NCBI RefSeq assembly: GCF_014192645.1
Contig: NZ_JACHYE010000005.1
Span: forward strand, 124,001-188,000
Length of the DNA: 64,000 nucleotides
DNA from: Herbaspirillum sp. Sphag64
Lineage (GTDB): Bacteria > Pseudomonadota > Gammaproteobacteria > Burkholderiales > Burkholderiaceae_D
Reading direction: 5' to 3'
The notes under the pieces were generated by a model that did not search any database, was not told where the DNA came from, and worked only from the letters and a program-made list of their open reading frames with translations. The translations under genes and the position numbers were made by a program. Of the stretch, positions 44,259 to 54,571 are shown piece after piece. Every line of letters starts with the position of its first letter. Within the stretch, counting starts at the first letter, position 1.

Positions 44259-45146
44259 TCAGCCGGGAATTGAGTCGGTAAAATCAGTCATGCCATAACA
44301 GCGCGCTGCTGTACCGCCCCATAGCGCAGCCTGCTCATCAGGATGCAGATTATCCCGACTCCATTGCGTCACCAGTTGCGCCACGTCTGCATAGGAAGCT
44401 GCCAGCAGGCATACCGGCCAATCCGAACCAAACATCAGCCGCTGCGGACCAAAAGCTGCCAACGCCAGATCCAGACAAAGACGGATGTGTGACAGATCTT
44501 GCGTCTGCAAACCGGCACGCCAGTCTGCTTCCGTGACAAGTCCGGACAGTTTGCACACAACATGCGGCATAGCCGCCAGTGTTTGCAGATGCTGGCGCCA
44601 ATGGTGCACCGTCTCTGGCGCGTCAAACTCGCGCAGGGCCGGCTTACCGAGATGGTCCAGCACCAGCCAGTGCTGGTCATGTCGCGCACAGAATGCAGGT
44701 ATCTGTGGCAATTGCTGCTGCGTGACCAGCACGTCGTAGACATAGCCCAACTGCTGCACCAACGCCACACCGCGATTGAAATCCGGCCGCGCGAGAAAGC
44801 CCGGTACATCTGGTTCATCCTGCACCTGATGGCGCCAGCCCAGCAGTTTGGGATGCTGCCACGATGCCAGTCGCTCGACCAAATCGTCGGCGCACAGGTC
44901 CTCCCAACCAACGACGCCCGCAATCCATGGGGTGTCTTGTGCCAAGGCCAGCAGAAACCCAGTTTCCTGCGAATCAGCACGTGCCTGTACGGCAATCGTG
45001 GCCTGTATTGTGTTCGTCTGCAAAATTGCTTGTAAGGAGTCAGGCAAACGATCGTTTGCCAGTATCGTCATGTCACTGGCGATCCAGGGATAATCCTCAA
45101 TGCGGTAGCGCCAGAAGTGCTGATGCGCGTCGATGCGTATTGTCAT
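44259..45146 (-). CDS. L-fuconolactonase (amidohydrolase 2 family)
   Basis: The 295-residue protein has the amidohydrolase metal motif RIDAHQHFWRY at the N-terminus, LDHLGKPALREF, and FGSDWPVCLLAASYADV near the C-terminus. It should hydrolyse L-fucono-1,5-lactone to L-fuconate. The ATG at 45146 is chosen; a TTG 15 bases upstream gives no better start. It lies 88 bases after the binding protein gene and is the last gene of the fucose operon. Confidence 0.87.
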   Translation of the reverse strand: MTIRIDAHQHFWRYRIEDYPWIASDMTILANDRLPDSLQAILQTNTIQATIAVQARADSQETGFLLALAQDTPWIAGVVGWEDLCADDLVERLASWQHPKLLGWRHQVQDEPDVPGFLARPDFNRGVALVQQLGYVYDVLVTQQQLPQIPAFCARHDQHWLVLDHLGKPALREFDAPETVHHWRQHLQTLAAMPHVVCKLSGLVTEADWRAGLQTQDLSHIRLCLDLALAAFGPQRLMFGSDWPVCLLAASYADVAQLVTQWSRDNLHPDEQAALWGGTAARCYGMTDFTDSIPG

Positions 45147-45234
45147 ATTGGTGGGCCGCAAAAACAGAAGTGCCGGCCACGACCTGTGAGGGAGGCCATG
45201 GCCGACGTGCTATCTCGATCTACATCAAACCCTG

Positions 45235-46188
45235 TCAATCGTAGAGAACAGCGGCAATTTTGGGATCACCAATATTGCTCTTGTCATACCAGTAAAAGCC
45301 CGTATCGATCACCTTGGGCAGCGTCTCGCCCTTGATTGCCTTGACTGCAGCCTCAACGGTCTTGTAACCGATGCCGACCGGATTCTGTGTAATCGCGCCC
45401 GCCATTGACCCGTCACGAATCGCATCCTTCTGTTGTTTACCGGAATCAAAGCCGATCACAATCAGTTTGCGCTTCATTTCGCGCACGCCATTGAGTACGC
45501 CGATGGCCGAGCCTTCATTGGTGCCAAAAGCGCCCTTCAGGTTGGGATAGGCCTGCAGAATCGACTTGGTGATTTCAGTCGACTTCAACTGATCGCCACC
45601 GCCATACTGCACGCTAACAATCTTGATGTTGGGATAAGCAGCCTTGATCCGTTCGACGAAGCCATCGCGACGATCAATACCGGTGCGACTAGTCTGGTCG
45701 TGGGCGACCACCGCGATTTCGCCTTCCTTGCCAATCAGCGCGGCCATCTTGTCAGCGGCCAGGGCAGCAGCAGCCTTGTTGTCGGTACTAGCGGTCGTCA
45801 CCGGAATATCACTGTCGACACCAGAGTCAAATGCGACCACGGGAATCTTCGCAGCCTGCGCTTTCTTCAGCAGCGGCAAGGCTGCCTTGCTATCGAGTGC
45901 AGCAAAGCCGAGTGCGCGCGGCTTCTTGGCTAGTGCCGCCGACAGCATGTCAATCTGCTTGTCGACCATCGCTTCGGTCTCTGGTCCTTCGAACGAGACC
46001 TTGACATTGAAATCCTTGCCAGCCTGCAGCGCGCCCGCTTTCACGGCTTGCCAGAACTGGTGCTGAAAACCTTTGGAAATGAGTGGAATATAAATTTCAT
46101 CAGCCGCGTGTGCGACCAGTGCGCTACCACTCATGCCAACTGCCAACGTCAAACCAATGGCAAGATTGATTGCTCTTCTCTTTATCAT
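45235..46188 (-). CDS. sugar ABC transporter binding protein (probable L-fucose)
   Basis: The 317-residue protein starts at ATG 46188 with AAGGAG seven bases before. The signal peptide covers about 27 residues, ending AHAA. The fold is a type I ribose-like binding protein: EIYIPLISKGFQHQFW, VAFDSGVDSDIPV, FGTNEGSAIGVLNGV, VIGFDSGKQQKDAI. Substrate inferred as L-fucose from operon neighbours (fuconolactonase, mutarotase, fucose dehydrogenase, fuconate dehydratase). The longer frame to 46314 lies in the permease-binding protein gap and is His/Pro-rich, not real. Confidence 0.88.
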   Translation of the reverse strand: MIKRRAINLAIGLTLAVGMSGSALVAHAADEIYIPLISKGFQHQFWQAVKAGALQAGKDFNVKVSFEGPETEAMVDKQIDMLSAALAKKPRALGFAALDSKAALPLLKKAQAAKIPVVAFDSGVDSDIPVTTASTDNKAAAALAADKMAALIGKEGEIAVVAHDQTSRTGIDRRDGFVERIKAAYPNIKIVSVQYGGGDQLKSTEITKSILQAYPNLKGAFGTNEGSAIGVLNGVREMKRKLIVIGFDSGKQQKDAIRDGSMAGAITQNPVGIGYKTVEAAVKAIKGETLPKVIDTGFYWYDKSNIGDPKIAAVLYD

Positions 46189-46238
46189 GTAATGTCTCCT
46201 TGGTGGATGGATCAGACTGCTGGGTGATACGTATTGCA

Positions 46239-47288
46239 TTACTGCCGGCGACGACGCAGGATGTCCATGTACACCGCCAGGATGATGATGATGCCGGTGA
46301 CGACGGTTTGCCATTCCTGCGCCACCGACATGATGCGCAAACCGTTGATCAGTACACTCATAATGAAAGCGCCGATGATGGTGCCCAGAATGGTGCCGGT
46401 ACCACCCGATAGTGAGGTCCCGCCGATCACGACAGCGGCAATCGCATCCAGCTCATAACCTTGCCCCAGCGCTGGTTGCGCCGAATTCAGACGGGATGCA
46501 ATCAGTAAGCCGGCAATGCCGCAGATGGCACCACTGAGGGTATAGACGGTTACCTTCCAGAAATCGACCCGCACCCCCGACAGACGCAGCGCTTCTTCAT
46601 TGCTGCCCAGCGCAAAGGTGTAACGCCCCAGAACGGTTTTGTTGAGTACGATGCTGGCTGCCAGTGCCACCAGAAACAGGATCAGTACTGCATTAGGAAT
46701 GGGTAACGCGGGCACCAGATCACCGATCAGGGAATCCTGGGAAATCATCGAGAAATTGGGCGTGTCATTGAAGTAAATTGGCTTGGTCCCCGAGATCACC
46801 AGAGACAGTCCCTTGAGCAGCATCATCATGCCCAGCGTGGCAATAAACGGCGGCACCTTGAGCTTGGCAATCAACATGCCTGAAGTCCAGCCACACAAGG
46901 CACCGAAGAGAATCGCTGCAGCGACACCAACACCCAGGGGCAAACCCATGTAAGTGAGCACGACACCGGCCATGACCGCGCAAAAGGTCATCATCGTGCC
47001 GACCGACAGATCAATCCCGGCGGTAATGATCACAAAGGTACAAGCAACTGCGAGCACACCATTGACTGCCGTTGACTGCAGAATGCTGACCAGGTTTTCT
47101 ATCTGCAGAAAATTTTCATTGGCACAGCTAAAAAACACCAGTAGTACCAGCAAGCTGGCAAAGGCCAGCAATTTCTGCCGCGTGACGGGATTAAACAAAC
47201 GCGCGCGCCAGCCAGTGGGCTCGCTCGGTACGGGAGTGGTGCTCATGGTCAGATTGGCCTGGTGAATGGAATTGGGTTGATTTACCAT
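46239..47288 (-). CDS. sugar ABC transporter permease (probable L-fucose)
   Basis: The 349-residue RbsC-like permease has about nine hydrophobic segments. Family stretches are ITAGIDLSVGTMMTF and YELDAIAAVVIGGTSLSGGTGTILG. I take ATG 47288, 8 bases downstream of the ATPase stop; ATG 47246 is an alternative that gives 335 residues. Between the ATPase and binding protein genes in one operon. Confidence 0.88.
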   Translation of the reverse strand: MVNQPNSIHQANLTMSTTPVPSEPTGWRARLFNPVTRQKLLAFASLLVLLVFFSCANENFLQIENLVSILQSTAVNGVLAVACTFVIITAGIDLSVGTMMTFCAVMAGVVLTYMGLPLGVGVAAAILFGALCGWTSGMLIAKLKVPPFIATLGMMMLLKGLSLVISGTKPIYFNDTPNFSMISQDSLIGDLVPALPIPNAVLILFLVALAASIVLNKTVLGRYTFALGSNEEALRLSGVRVDFWKVTVYTLSGAICGIAGLLIASRLNSAQPALGQGYELDAIAAVVIGGTSLSGGTGTILGTIIGAFIMSVLINGLRIMSVAQEWQTVVTGIIIILAVYMDILRRRRQ

Positions 47289-47295
47289 GGTGATC

Positions 47296-48849
47296 TCAAT
47301 GGGAAGATGGCATGACAGTGGCGGCGCGCCGGGTTGCCAGTTGCATGATTTTTTCCTGTGTCGCTTCAGCGGCACTGAGCTCGCCGGTGATGCGCCCTTC
47401 GCACATGATCAGCACCCGATGACTCATGCGCAGTACCTCGGGCAATTCGGAGGAAATCATGACGATGGCCTTACCCTGTGCCGCCAATGCATGGATAAGT
47501 TTATAGATCTCGCTCTTGGCACCGACGTCAATGCCGCGTGTCGGCTCATCAAAGAACAGGATGTCGCAATCGCGTAGCAACCATTTGGCGATCACGATTT
47601 TTTGCTGATTTCCACCAGATAGAAGTCGCGCTGGCTGATCGATTGTGGGCGTCTTGATGCTGAGCTGGCGCACATACTGTTCAGCCATTTGTTTGATGGC
47701 GCCGTCATCCAGGAAGATGCCCTGCTTGCGAAAGCGCTGCATGCTCGAGAGTGCCATATTGGTCTTGACGTCGAGGCCGGTCGCTAGGCCAAAGTGCTTT
47801 CGGTCCTCGGAGAGATAGCCGATGCCATACGCCACTGCATCGGCCGGTGATTTGATATTGGCAAGGCTTCCACGTACCCGTATCTCTCCTGCATCAATCG
47901 GGTCTGCACCAAAGATGGCGCGCGCCACTTCCGTGCGTCCGGCGCCCATCAGTCCGGCAAAACCAAGGATTTCTCCTTTGCGCAGCTCAAAGCTGACATC
48001 GCGGATCGTATCGCCGCGCTGCAGACCTTGCACCTCCAGTACCACTTCATTGCGGCTGGTATCGACATCCATCGGCCCGGCATTCTCGAGTTGACGCCCC
48101 ACCATCATGGCAATGATGGTGTCGACTGGCGTGCCTTCGGTCGTGACGGTGGCAATATATCTGCCATCGCGCATGACGGTGACACGGTTGGAGATGCGCT
48201 GTAATTCATCCATCTTGTGCGAGATGTAGATGATACCTACACCCTGTGACTGCAGCTCGCCAATGATCCGAAACAATTCGTCGATCTCGGCATTATTGAG
48301 TGCGGCAGTCGGTTCATCCATGATCAGTACACGCGAATCAAAGGACAATGCTTTAGCAATTTCCACCATTTGCTGTCTGGCGACGGTGAGCTCAGCGATG
48401 CGGGTGCGAGGATCGAGATCAAGACGCATGCGTGCGAAGATGGCGGCGGCCTTACGATTGAGCTCGGCATCATCGAGAAACAGACCAAAACGGCCCCGTG
48501 GTTCACGTCCGATGAACATGTTCTGGGCTGCGCTCAGATGCTGCATCAGATTGAGTTCCTGATGAATGATACCGATCCCCAGTGCCTGCGCTGCCCGAGG
48601 CCCGTCGATCTCGACTGCTTGGCCATTGACCAGAATCTCACCGGCATCCTTTTGGTACACCCCGGACAGAATTTTCATCAGGGTTGATTTACCGGCACCG
48701 TTCTCGCCCATCAGCGCATGAACCTCACCGGGCATCAGATCCAACTGGCAATTATCCAGCGCCAGCACGCCAGGAAAACGCTTGCTGACATCCTTTAATT
48801 CGATCAAGGGAGGCATTGAAATTGCCTGCTGTGTTTGCGATTGCTGCAT
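47296..48849 (-). CDS. sugar ABC transporter ATP-binding protein (probable L-fucose)
   Basis: The 517-residue RbsA-like protein has two ABC domains. Domain 1: [34 protein letters not shown]. Domain 2: degenerate P-loop [17 protein letters not shown] and [12 protein letters not shown]. It powers the pentose/hexose importer of this operon. An alternative start lies 33 bases further in ([11 protein letters not shown]). GAGGCAGGT precedes the chosen ATG. Confidence 0.92.
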   Translation of the reverse strand: MQQSQTQQAISMPPLIELKDVSKRFPGVLALDNCQLDLMPGEVHALMGENGAGKSTLMKILSGVYQKDAGEILVNGQAVEIDGPRAAQALGIGIIHQELNLMQHLSAAQNMFIGREPRGRFGLFLDDAELNRKAAAIFARMRLDLDPRTRIAELTVARQQMVEIAKALSFDSRVLIMDEPTAALNNAEIDELFRIIGELQSQGVGIIYISHKMDELQRISNRVTVMRDGRYIATVTTEGTPVDTIIAMMVGRQLENAGPMDVDTSRNEVVLEVQGLQRGDTIRDVSFELRKGEILGFAGLMGAGRTEVARAIFGADPIDAGEIRVRGSLANIKSPADAVAYGIGYLSEDRKHFGLATGLDVKTNMALSSMQRFRKQGIFLDDGAIKQMAEQYVRQLSIKTPTIDQPARLLSGGNQQKIVIAKWLLRDCDILFFDEPTRGIDVGAKSEIYKLIHALAAQGKAIVMISSELPEVLRMSHRVLIMCEGRITGELSAAEATQEKIMQLATRRAATVMPSSH

Positions 48850-48897
48850 ACCTGCCTCTTCTCCACCGTCACTGTGAAAGGCATATCCTGCCTGACA

Positions 48898-49239
48898 TCA
48901 AGCCACGTGCTGCAAGTCAAAAACAAGGGTCATCGGCGTCCACTTCTGCCCTTGCGGAGTCCATGGTGTTGGTGCCTGAAATTGCCACATCAGGGCTTCC
49001 CATTCCTGCACCCTGCTATTCTGTTCTGCCGCGCGCACCATGGCAGCGGCGTCATAGCGCGTGTCGTCGGTTTCCATGATCATGGTCATGCGCGTGCCCA
49101 GCCGGAATATCTGCATGCCGATCACACCGTGCTGGTTCAGGTGCGCGGCAATCTCGGGCCAGATGCGCTGATGATGTTCTTCATAGCGTGCAATCAGTAC
49201 CGCATCATCCTTGAGGTCTAGTGCCAGGCAATAGCGCAT
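48898..49239 (-). CDS. L-rhamnose/L-fucose mutarotase family (RhaM-like)
   Basis: The 113-residue protein starts at ATG 49239 with AAGGAG six bases before. It resembles RhaM: YCLALDLKDD, a YEEHHQRIWPEI motif with the catalytic His, GVIGMQIFRLGTRMTMIMET, and a Trp-rich C-terminal part. It would interconvert sugar anomers so that the dehydrogenase gets the right form. Fucose is inferred from the operon; rhamnose is the family's first-described substrate. Confidence 0.85.
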   Translation of the reverse strand: MRYCLALDLKDDAVLIARYEEHHQRIWPEIAAHLNQHGVIGMQIFRLGTRMTMIMETDDTRYDAAAMVRAAEQNSRVQEWEALMWQFQAPTPWTPQGQKWTPMTLVFDLQHVA

Positions 49240-49259
49240 TGCTTTCTCCTTGCCGCAGA

Positions 49260-50117
<858 letters not shown>

Positions 50118-51395
50118 TCAACCGCGAAACTGATATTGCTCCAGAGATGCCGCCTTCATCGTGATCGAAAATCCCGGCGCCGTTGGCGGTAGATAAGCGG
50201 CGTTGCGGATAACACAAGGATCCTCAAAATGTTCATGCAGATGATCGACATATTCGGTCACGCGGCCGTCGGCGGTGCCGGAGACGCACAGATAATCGAT
50301 CATCGACAGATGTTGCACGTATTCGCATAAACCGACACCACCAGCATGCGGGCAGACCGGCAAGTTGTATTTGGCGGCCATGAGCAAGACGGCGAGGATT
50401 TCATTGACGCCACCCAGACGGCAGGCATCAATCTGCACCACATCAATTGCACCGCGCATGATGAATTGCTTGAACAGGACGCGGTTCTGGCACATCTCGC
50501 CGGTAGCGACCTTGACCGCACCGATCCCAGCGCGGATCTTGCGGTGCCCTTCCACATCATCCGGGCTGGTTGGCTCTTCGATAAACCACGGTTTGGCAAA
50601 CGCCAGGGCATTGACCCAGTCGATGGCCTGATCGACTTCCCATACCTGATTGGCGTCAATCATCAGATGGCGTTGCGGACCAATGACTTCCCGGGCAATC
50701 CTGAGCCGCCGCTGATCGTCGGCCAGATCCCGTCCGACCTTGAGTTTGATGTGATTGAAGCCGCTATCGATAGCTTCCTGGCAGAGCCGACGCAATTTGG
50801 CATCGTCATAACCAAGCCAGCCGGCGGATGTGGTGTAGCAGGGATAACCATGCTCCTGCAATTGCGCGAGCCGTGCTTCCTTGCCGGGCTCCTGCGCCTT
50901 GAGCAAGGCCAGCGCCTCACCCGGCGTGATGCAGTCGGTCAGATAACGGAAATCGATACAGCGCACAAATTGCTCCGGCGACATATCCGCCACCAGCTTC
51001 CACAATGGCTTGCCCTCCGCCTTGGCCCACAGATCCCAGACCGCGTTGACCACTGCGCCGGTAGCCAGATGGATTGCCCCTTTGTCCGGCCCGATCCAGC
51101 GCAACTGACTATCTGACGTCACCGCACGCCAGAAGCTGCCCATGTCTGCCGCGATGGCTTCCAGGCGCTGCCCGACCACCAGATGCTGCATCGCGCTGAT
51201 CGCGGCGCAGCAGATTTCATTGCCACGGCCAATCGTGAAGGTCAGTCCATGCCCCTGCAGTCCAGGCCGATCGGTTTCCAGAATGACGTAGGCAGCTGAA
51301 TAATCCGGATCCGGATTCATGGCGTCAGAACCGTCCAGTGTGCGGGAAGTCGGGAAGCGCACATCCAGTACGCGCAGAGAAGTAATGATCGTCAT
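50118..51395 (-). CDS. L-fuconate dehydratase (enolase superfamily)
   Basis: The 425-residue enzyme dehydrates L-fuconate to 2-keto-3-deoxy-L-fuconate. Visible are the N-terminal LDVRFPTSRTLDGSDAMNPDPDYSAAYV capping region typical of FucD/ENOSF1, the catalytic base in HIKLKVGRD, metal ligands IDANQVWE, FIEEPTSPDD and ATGEMCQNR, and the His of CPHAGGVGLCEYVQH. The strong resemblance makes this the anchor for naming the operon. First gene of the minus-strand operon. It has no strong ribosome binding site. Confidence 0.92.
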   Translation of the reverse strand: MTIITSLRVLDVRFPTSRTLDGSDAMNPDPDYSAAYVILETDRPGLQGHGLTFTIGRGNEICCAAISAMQHLVVGQRLEAIAADMGSFWRAVTSDSQLRWIGPDKGAIHLATGAVVNAVWDLWAKAEGKPLWKLVADMSPEQFVRCIDFRYLTDCITPGEALALLKAQEPGKEARLAQLQEHGYPCYTTSAGWLGYDDAKLRRLCQEAIDSGFNHIKLKVGRDLADDQRRLRIAREVIGPQRHLMIDANQVWEVDQAIDWVNALAFAKPWFIEEPTSPDDVEGHRKIRAGIGAVKVATGEMCQNRVLFKQFIMRGAIDVVQIDACRLGGVNEILAVLLMAAKYNLPVCPHAGGVGLCEYVQHLSMIDYLCVSGTADGRVTEYVDHLHEHFEDPCVIRNAAYLPPTAPGFSITMKAASLEQYQFRG

Positions 51396-51580
51396 CGTGT
51401 GGTGGCTGCCAATCTATGCAAGTGGAGAAACAGGGACCGGAGAATCAGGTTGAGATCATTATCACACGCAACTTTTAATTCATCAATGAAAATTGTTTTT
51501 ATATTTAAATTTAACTTGATAGAATTTTCGTATCACTGGAAGGGGTGTAGCAGTGCAATATGCAGATCAACAAGGCATTG

Positions 51581-51596
51581 CGATAAGTTTTTATCG
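51581..51596. promoter_or_regulatory. inverted repeat, candidate IclR operator 1
   Basis: CGATAA-GTTT-TTATCG is a perfect 6-bp inverted repeat with a 4-base spacer, in the AT-rich divergent region 51396-51708 between the fucose operon and the IclR gene. A related repeat lies 47 bases downstream. Palindromes of this type are typical of IclR binding sites. The remainder of this region has no gene, only AT-rich promoter-like DNA. Confidence 0.5.
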
Positions 51597-51627
51597 TAAA
51601 GCGATAGCAAAAACGAGATACTTCCAC

Positions 51628-51638
51628 GATAATTTATC
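51628..51638. promoter_or_regulatory. inverted repeat, candidate IclR operator 2
   Basis: GATAA-T-TTATC shares the GATAA/TTATC half-sites of the repeat at 51581-51596. Two similar palindromes in one promoter region argue against chance, though the region is AT-rich. Confidence 0.45.
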
Positions 51639-51708
51639 CTGCACAGGCTTGAAAAAGTATTTTATTCATGAAATTCCCATATCATCTTTATCTTTGAAGG
51701 ACAACGCT

Positions 51709-52536
51709 GTGCCCACCGCCATCAGCAACGATACCGACAACAACCCGTCCGGCAACGACAGTGGCAAATCACGCTATGCGGCCCCCGCTCTGGACAAGGG
51801 GCTGGACATTCTGGAACTGCTCAGCAGATCGGAACAAATGCTGACCCTGAATCAGATCTCCCGGCAATTGGGACGCAGCGTCAATGAAATTTTCCGTATG
51901 GTCGTCACGCTGGAACAGCGCGGCTATCTGATTGCCGACAACGACCAATACCGGCTTTCGCTCAAGCTGTTTGAGCTGGCCCATCATCACCAGCCGATCC
52001 GCTCACTGGTCAATACCGCATTACCCCATATGCGCGAGCTGGCCAACCGCAGCATGCAGTCGACCCACCTCACTCTCTACGAAGCCGGCCGGGTGATTGT
52101 CGTGGCGCAGGTTGATAGTCCGGAGCGCTGGGCCTTTGGCCTCAAGGTTGGCGCACTGGTGAGCCTGACCGATACCGCATCAGGACATGTCTTGCTGTCG
52201 TTTCGGGATGAGGCGGAACGCGGGCGCATGCTGGCCGCGCATGTGAAGATGGATGGGGAACCGGATATCGACCACGCGCAATTGCTGCGCCAGCTGGAGG
52301 AAACCCGGCAACGCGGCTTCTCACGCATGGATAGCCGGCAGATCAGAGGCGTGGTGAATTTATCCTATCCGGTACTGGGCGCCAATGAGCGCATGCTGGC
52401 CGCACTCAATGTGCCCTACATTGAGCGCATCGACAAGAAGGTCAATCCCAGTCTGGATGAGGTGCAGGAAATCGTGCGCGAAATTTCGATCCGTCTGTCG
52501 CGGCTGATGGGCAGCAGCCTCGGCGACCAAGCATAG
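51709..52536 (+). CDS. IclR-family regulator of the fucose operon
   Basis: The 275-residue regulator has an N-terminal winged helix (ALDKGLDILELLSRSEQMLTLNQISRQLGRSVNEIFRMVVTLEQRGYL, about 25-75) and a C-terminal effector domain with RGVVNLSYPVLGANERMLAALNVPY. I take the GTG at 51709 because GAAGGA lies seven bases before; the open frame back to 51553 runs through the operator-like repeats and is AT-rich. It is divergent from fuconate dehydratase and likely controls the operon in response to fucose or 2-keto-3-deoxy-fuconate. The inferred signal is not shown by sequence. Confidence 0.88.
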   Translation: MPTAISNDTDNNPSGNDSGKSRYAAPALDKGLDILELLSRSEQMLTLNQISRQLGRSVNEIFRMVVTLEQRGYLIADNDQYRLSLKLFELAHHHQPIRSLVNTALPHMRELANRSMQSTHLTLYEAGRVIVVAQVDSPERWAFGLKVGALVSLTDTASGHVLLSFRDEAERGRMLAAHVKMDGEPDIDHAQLLRQLEETRQRGFSRMDSRQIRGVVNLSYPVLGANERMLAALNVPYIERIDKKVNPSLDEVQEIVREISIRLSRLMGSSLGDQA

Positions 52537-52560
52537 ACGAACCAGCGCAGACGATCAGGA

Positions 52561-53247
52561 TCAGCCGGGCTTGGTGATTCCGGGCAGGCGCGCCAGCGCG
52601 GCCTTGTGCTTCTTCAGCTCGGAATGCTCAATCGCACTGCCGGTAATGGTGTAACGGCTGTAAGCCGCCTGCAGATCAGCGTTGAAGTCATGTTCGGTTT
52701 TGACCGGACGCCAGCCGGTATAGCCCAGCTCTTCTACCTGGGTGGTATTGCCGTCATAGACAATGCTGACCTGACGCACTTCTTGCTCGTCGCGAAACTC
52801 TTGCAAAAAACCCTTGGCATCGTAGCTGGCAGTAGAGGTGCCTTGCAGGAAGTTGTCGATACTGGCATTGAGCGCATTTTCGCGCGCGGCAAGGGCTTCA
52901 GTTTCTGCCTGCGTCAGCAGTTCGGTGACGCCCGGGTGATCATCGAGCAAGGTGATAAAGGCACCTGCACGTTCATCCCCCTCTTCCAGCGTATAGCCTT
53001 TTTTCGCCGAAAAAATACGCATCTTCGGCGGTACCTTGATCCCATAATTGCCGACCAGCGAGGTCAAGGCCATGGTCAAGGCGGGACTAACGTCGGGCCG
53101 GAACGAACTGACAATGCCATCGGCGCCGGTCTGACGGGTAGCCATCAGATTATTGAAGGCAATCTCGTTGCTGCTACGTGCGTATACCTTGGCCGCAGGA
53201 GAAGCCGGAACGTTATTGATCTTGAACTGGTTATTGATGGTGGCCAT
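52561..53247 (-). CDS. hypothetical cytoplasmic protein
   Basis: The 228-residue protein starts at ATG 53247 with GGGGAG before it. No signal peptide or membrane segment is visible. It has an N-terminal flexible stretch with VPASPAAKVYARSS, a middle with FRPDVSPALTMALTSLVGNYGIKVPPKMRIFS, a helical stretch LLTQAETEALAARENALNASIDNF, and a C-terminal part with FRDEQEVRQVSIVYDGNTTQVEELGYTG. I recognise no family. It is convergent with the IclR gene and divergent from pcm. The 281-base gap to pcm (53248-53528) holds no gene I can support. Confidence 0.7.
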   Translation of the reverse strand: MATINNQFKINNVPASPAAKVYARSSNEIAFNNLMATRQTGADGIVSSFRPDVSPALTMALTSLVGNYGIKVPPKMRIFSAKKGYTLEEGDERAGAFITLLDDHPGVTELLTQAETEALAARENALNASIDNFLQGTSTASYDAKGFLQEFRDEQEVRQVSIVYDGNTTQVEELGYTGWRPVKTEHDFNADLQAAYSRYTITGSAIEHSELKKHKAALARLPGITKPG

Positions 53248-53528
53248 TGCCGCTCCCCGCGAAATACCACGATCGGTCATCGTGCATGATGGCGACGCTT
53301 GACGATGAGCAACGTTATCAGAGCGACAACAGCCATTCACGCGCAAACACCCGTACGAGTATTGTAAGAGTGTTTTACAAGCGTCGCACAAAAGAACAGA
53401 GGCATTTCATGCCCGCTGCTCTGCGGACAACAGGGCGACACTTGCGCAGCTTTGCATGCGGCAACGCTGTCTCAGAGCGCCCGTGTTTGCTAAAATGCTG
53501 CTTTTACGTCGTTATCGAGCCCACTGCC

Positions 53529-54176
53529 ATGAATATCGAACAAGCCCGTTTCAACATGATTGAACAGCAAATCCGCCCTTGGAATGTGCTGGCGCAGGAC
53601 ATCCTGGACCTGCTGACCGTGGTCAAGCGCGAAGAATTCGTGCCTGCCGCCTATCGCGGCATGGCCTTCTTCGATACCGACATTCCACTGCCAGGCGGTG
53701 AAAACATGCTGGCACCGAAGGTGGAAGCACGCATCCTGCAGGAAGCCAACGTCAAAAAGCATGAGCAAGTCCTGGAAATTGGTGCTGGCTCAGGCTACAT
53801 GGCTGCACTGCTGGCCTACAAGGCACGCCATGTCACCACCGTGGAAATCGATCCGGACCTGAAGGCGCTGGCAGAAAAGAATCTGGGCACCAATGGCGTG
53901 ACCAACGTCAGCGTGGAACTGGGTAATGGCGCGCAAGGCTGGAATGGCGAATATGATGTGATCATCATCTCGGGTGCACTGGCAAGCTTGCCGCAAGCTT
54001 TCCTGCAACAGATCAAGGTCGGCGGACGTATTCTGGCGATCATCGGTGAAGCACCGGTAATGAACCTGCAGGTCATTACCCGCACATCGGAACAGGTCTA
54101 TGACACCGTGAACGTCTTTGAACTGATGGCAAAGTCCTTGCACGCAGCGGCTCCGGTTTCCCACTTCACGTTCTGA
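53529..54176 (+). CDS. pcm: protein-L-isoaspartate O-methyltransferase family
   Basis: The 215-residue SAM-dependent methyltransferase has the family opening NIEQARFNMIEQQIRPWNV, VKREEFVPAAYRGMAFFDTDIPL and the SAM loop VLEIGAGSGYMAALLA, then VEIDPDLKALA. It repairs isoaspartyl residues in aged proteins. The start at ATG 53529 avoids a 94-residue extension that runs over the divergent gene. A rhodanese gene follows 8 bases later, as is common in beta-proteobacteria. The usual tolC partner is not next; a terminator follows the rhodanese gene. Confidence 0.9.
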   Translation: MNIEQARFNMIEQQIRPWNVLAQDILDLLTVVKREEFVPAAYRGMAFFDTDIPLPGGENMLAPKVEARILQEANVKKHEQVLEIGAGSGYMAALLAYKARHVTTVEIDPDLKALAEKNLGTNGVTNVSVELGNGAQGWNGEYDVIIISGALASLPQAFLQQIKVGGRILAIIGEAPVMNLQVITRTSEQVYDTVNVFELMAKSLHAAAPVSHFTF

Positions 54177-54184
54177 GCAGCATC

Positions 54185-54508
54185 ATGGAACTGATCACTG
54201 CACCGGAACTGGCTGCCTGGATTGCGGATCCGGAGCGGCCCTCCCCGCTTCTGCTGGATGTCCGTGAACCGTGGGAATATGAAACCTGTCATCTGGCATC
54301 AGCGCAACTGATGCCGATGAACAGCATTCCCAGCCGCTTCACCGAACTCGACGAAGAACAAGTGGTGGTCTGTATTTGCCATCATGGCGCACGCAGCATG
54401 CAGGTCGCCAATTTTCTGGAGCGCCAGGGCTTTACCCGGGTGCACAATCTGACCGGCGGCATCCATGCCTGGGCAACCCAGGTCGATCCGACCATGCAGA
54501 CGTATTGA
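54185..54508 (+). CDS. single-domain rhodanese-like protein
   Basis: The 107-residue rhodanese has LLDVREPWEYETCHL (CDC25-like motif), and the active-site loop CHHGARS with the persulfide Cys in VVCICHHGARSMQVA. It ends in LTGGIHAWATQVDPTM. It probably carries sulfane sulfur for thiolation reactions or for repair. Second gene of the pcm pair and followed by a rho-independent terminator. Confidence 0.92.
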   Translation: MELITAPELAAWIADPERPSPLLLDVREPWEYETCHLASAQLMPMNSIPSRFTELDEEQVVVCICHHGARSMQVANFLERQGFTRVHNLTGGIHAWATQVDPTMQTY

Positions 54509-54536
54509 TCCGTAAAGAAAACGCTTGTCATGAATT

Positions 54537-54562
54537 AGCCCCGCCGGATGCGGGGCTTTTTT
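54537..54562 (+). terminator. rho-independent terminator after the rhodanese gene
   Basis: AGCCCCGC (54537-54544), loop CGGAT, GCGGGGCT (54550-54557) and a run of six T. The stem is perfect. It lies between the convergent rhodanese and acrR genes. Confidence 0.9.
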
Positions 54563-54571
54563 CGTCTTGCA

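Noticed and set aside
51553-51708. 52-residue extension of the IclR protein
   Set aside because: AT-rich, contains the operator-like palindromes, and lies before the family's normal start; GTG 51709 has GAAGGA.
52606-53289. 227-codon plus-strand ORF opposite the hypothetical gene 52561-53247
   Set aside because: The minus-strand frame has a ribosome binding site and a protein-like composition; the plus frame ends inside the start region of both genes and has none.
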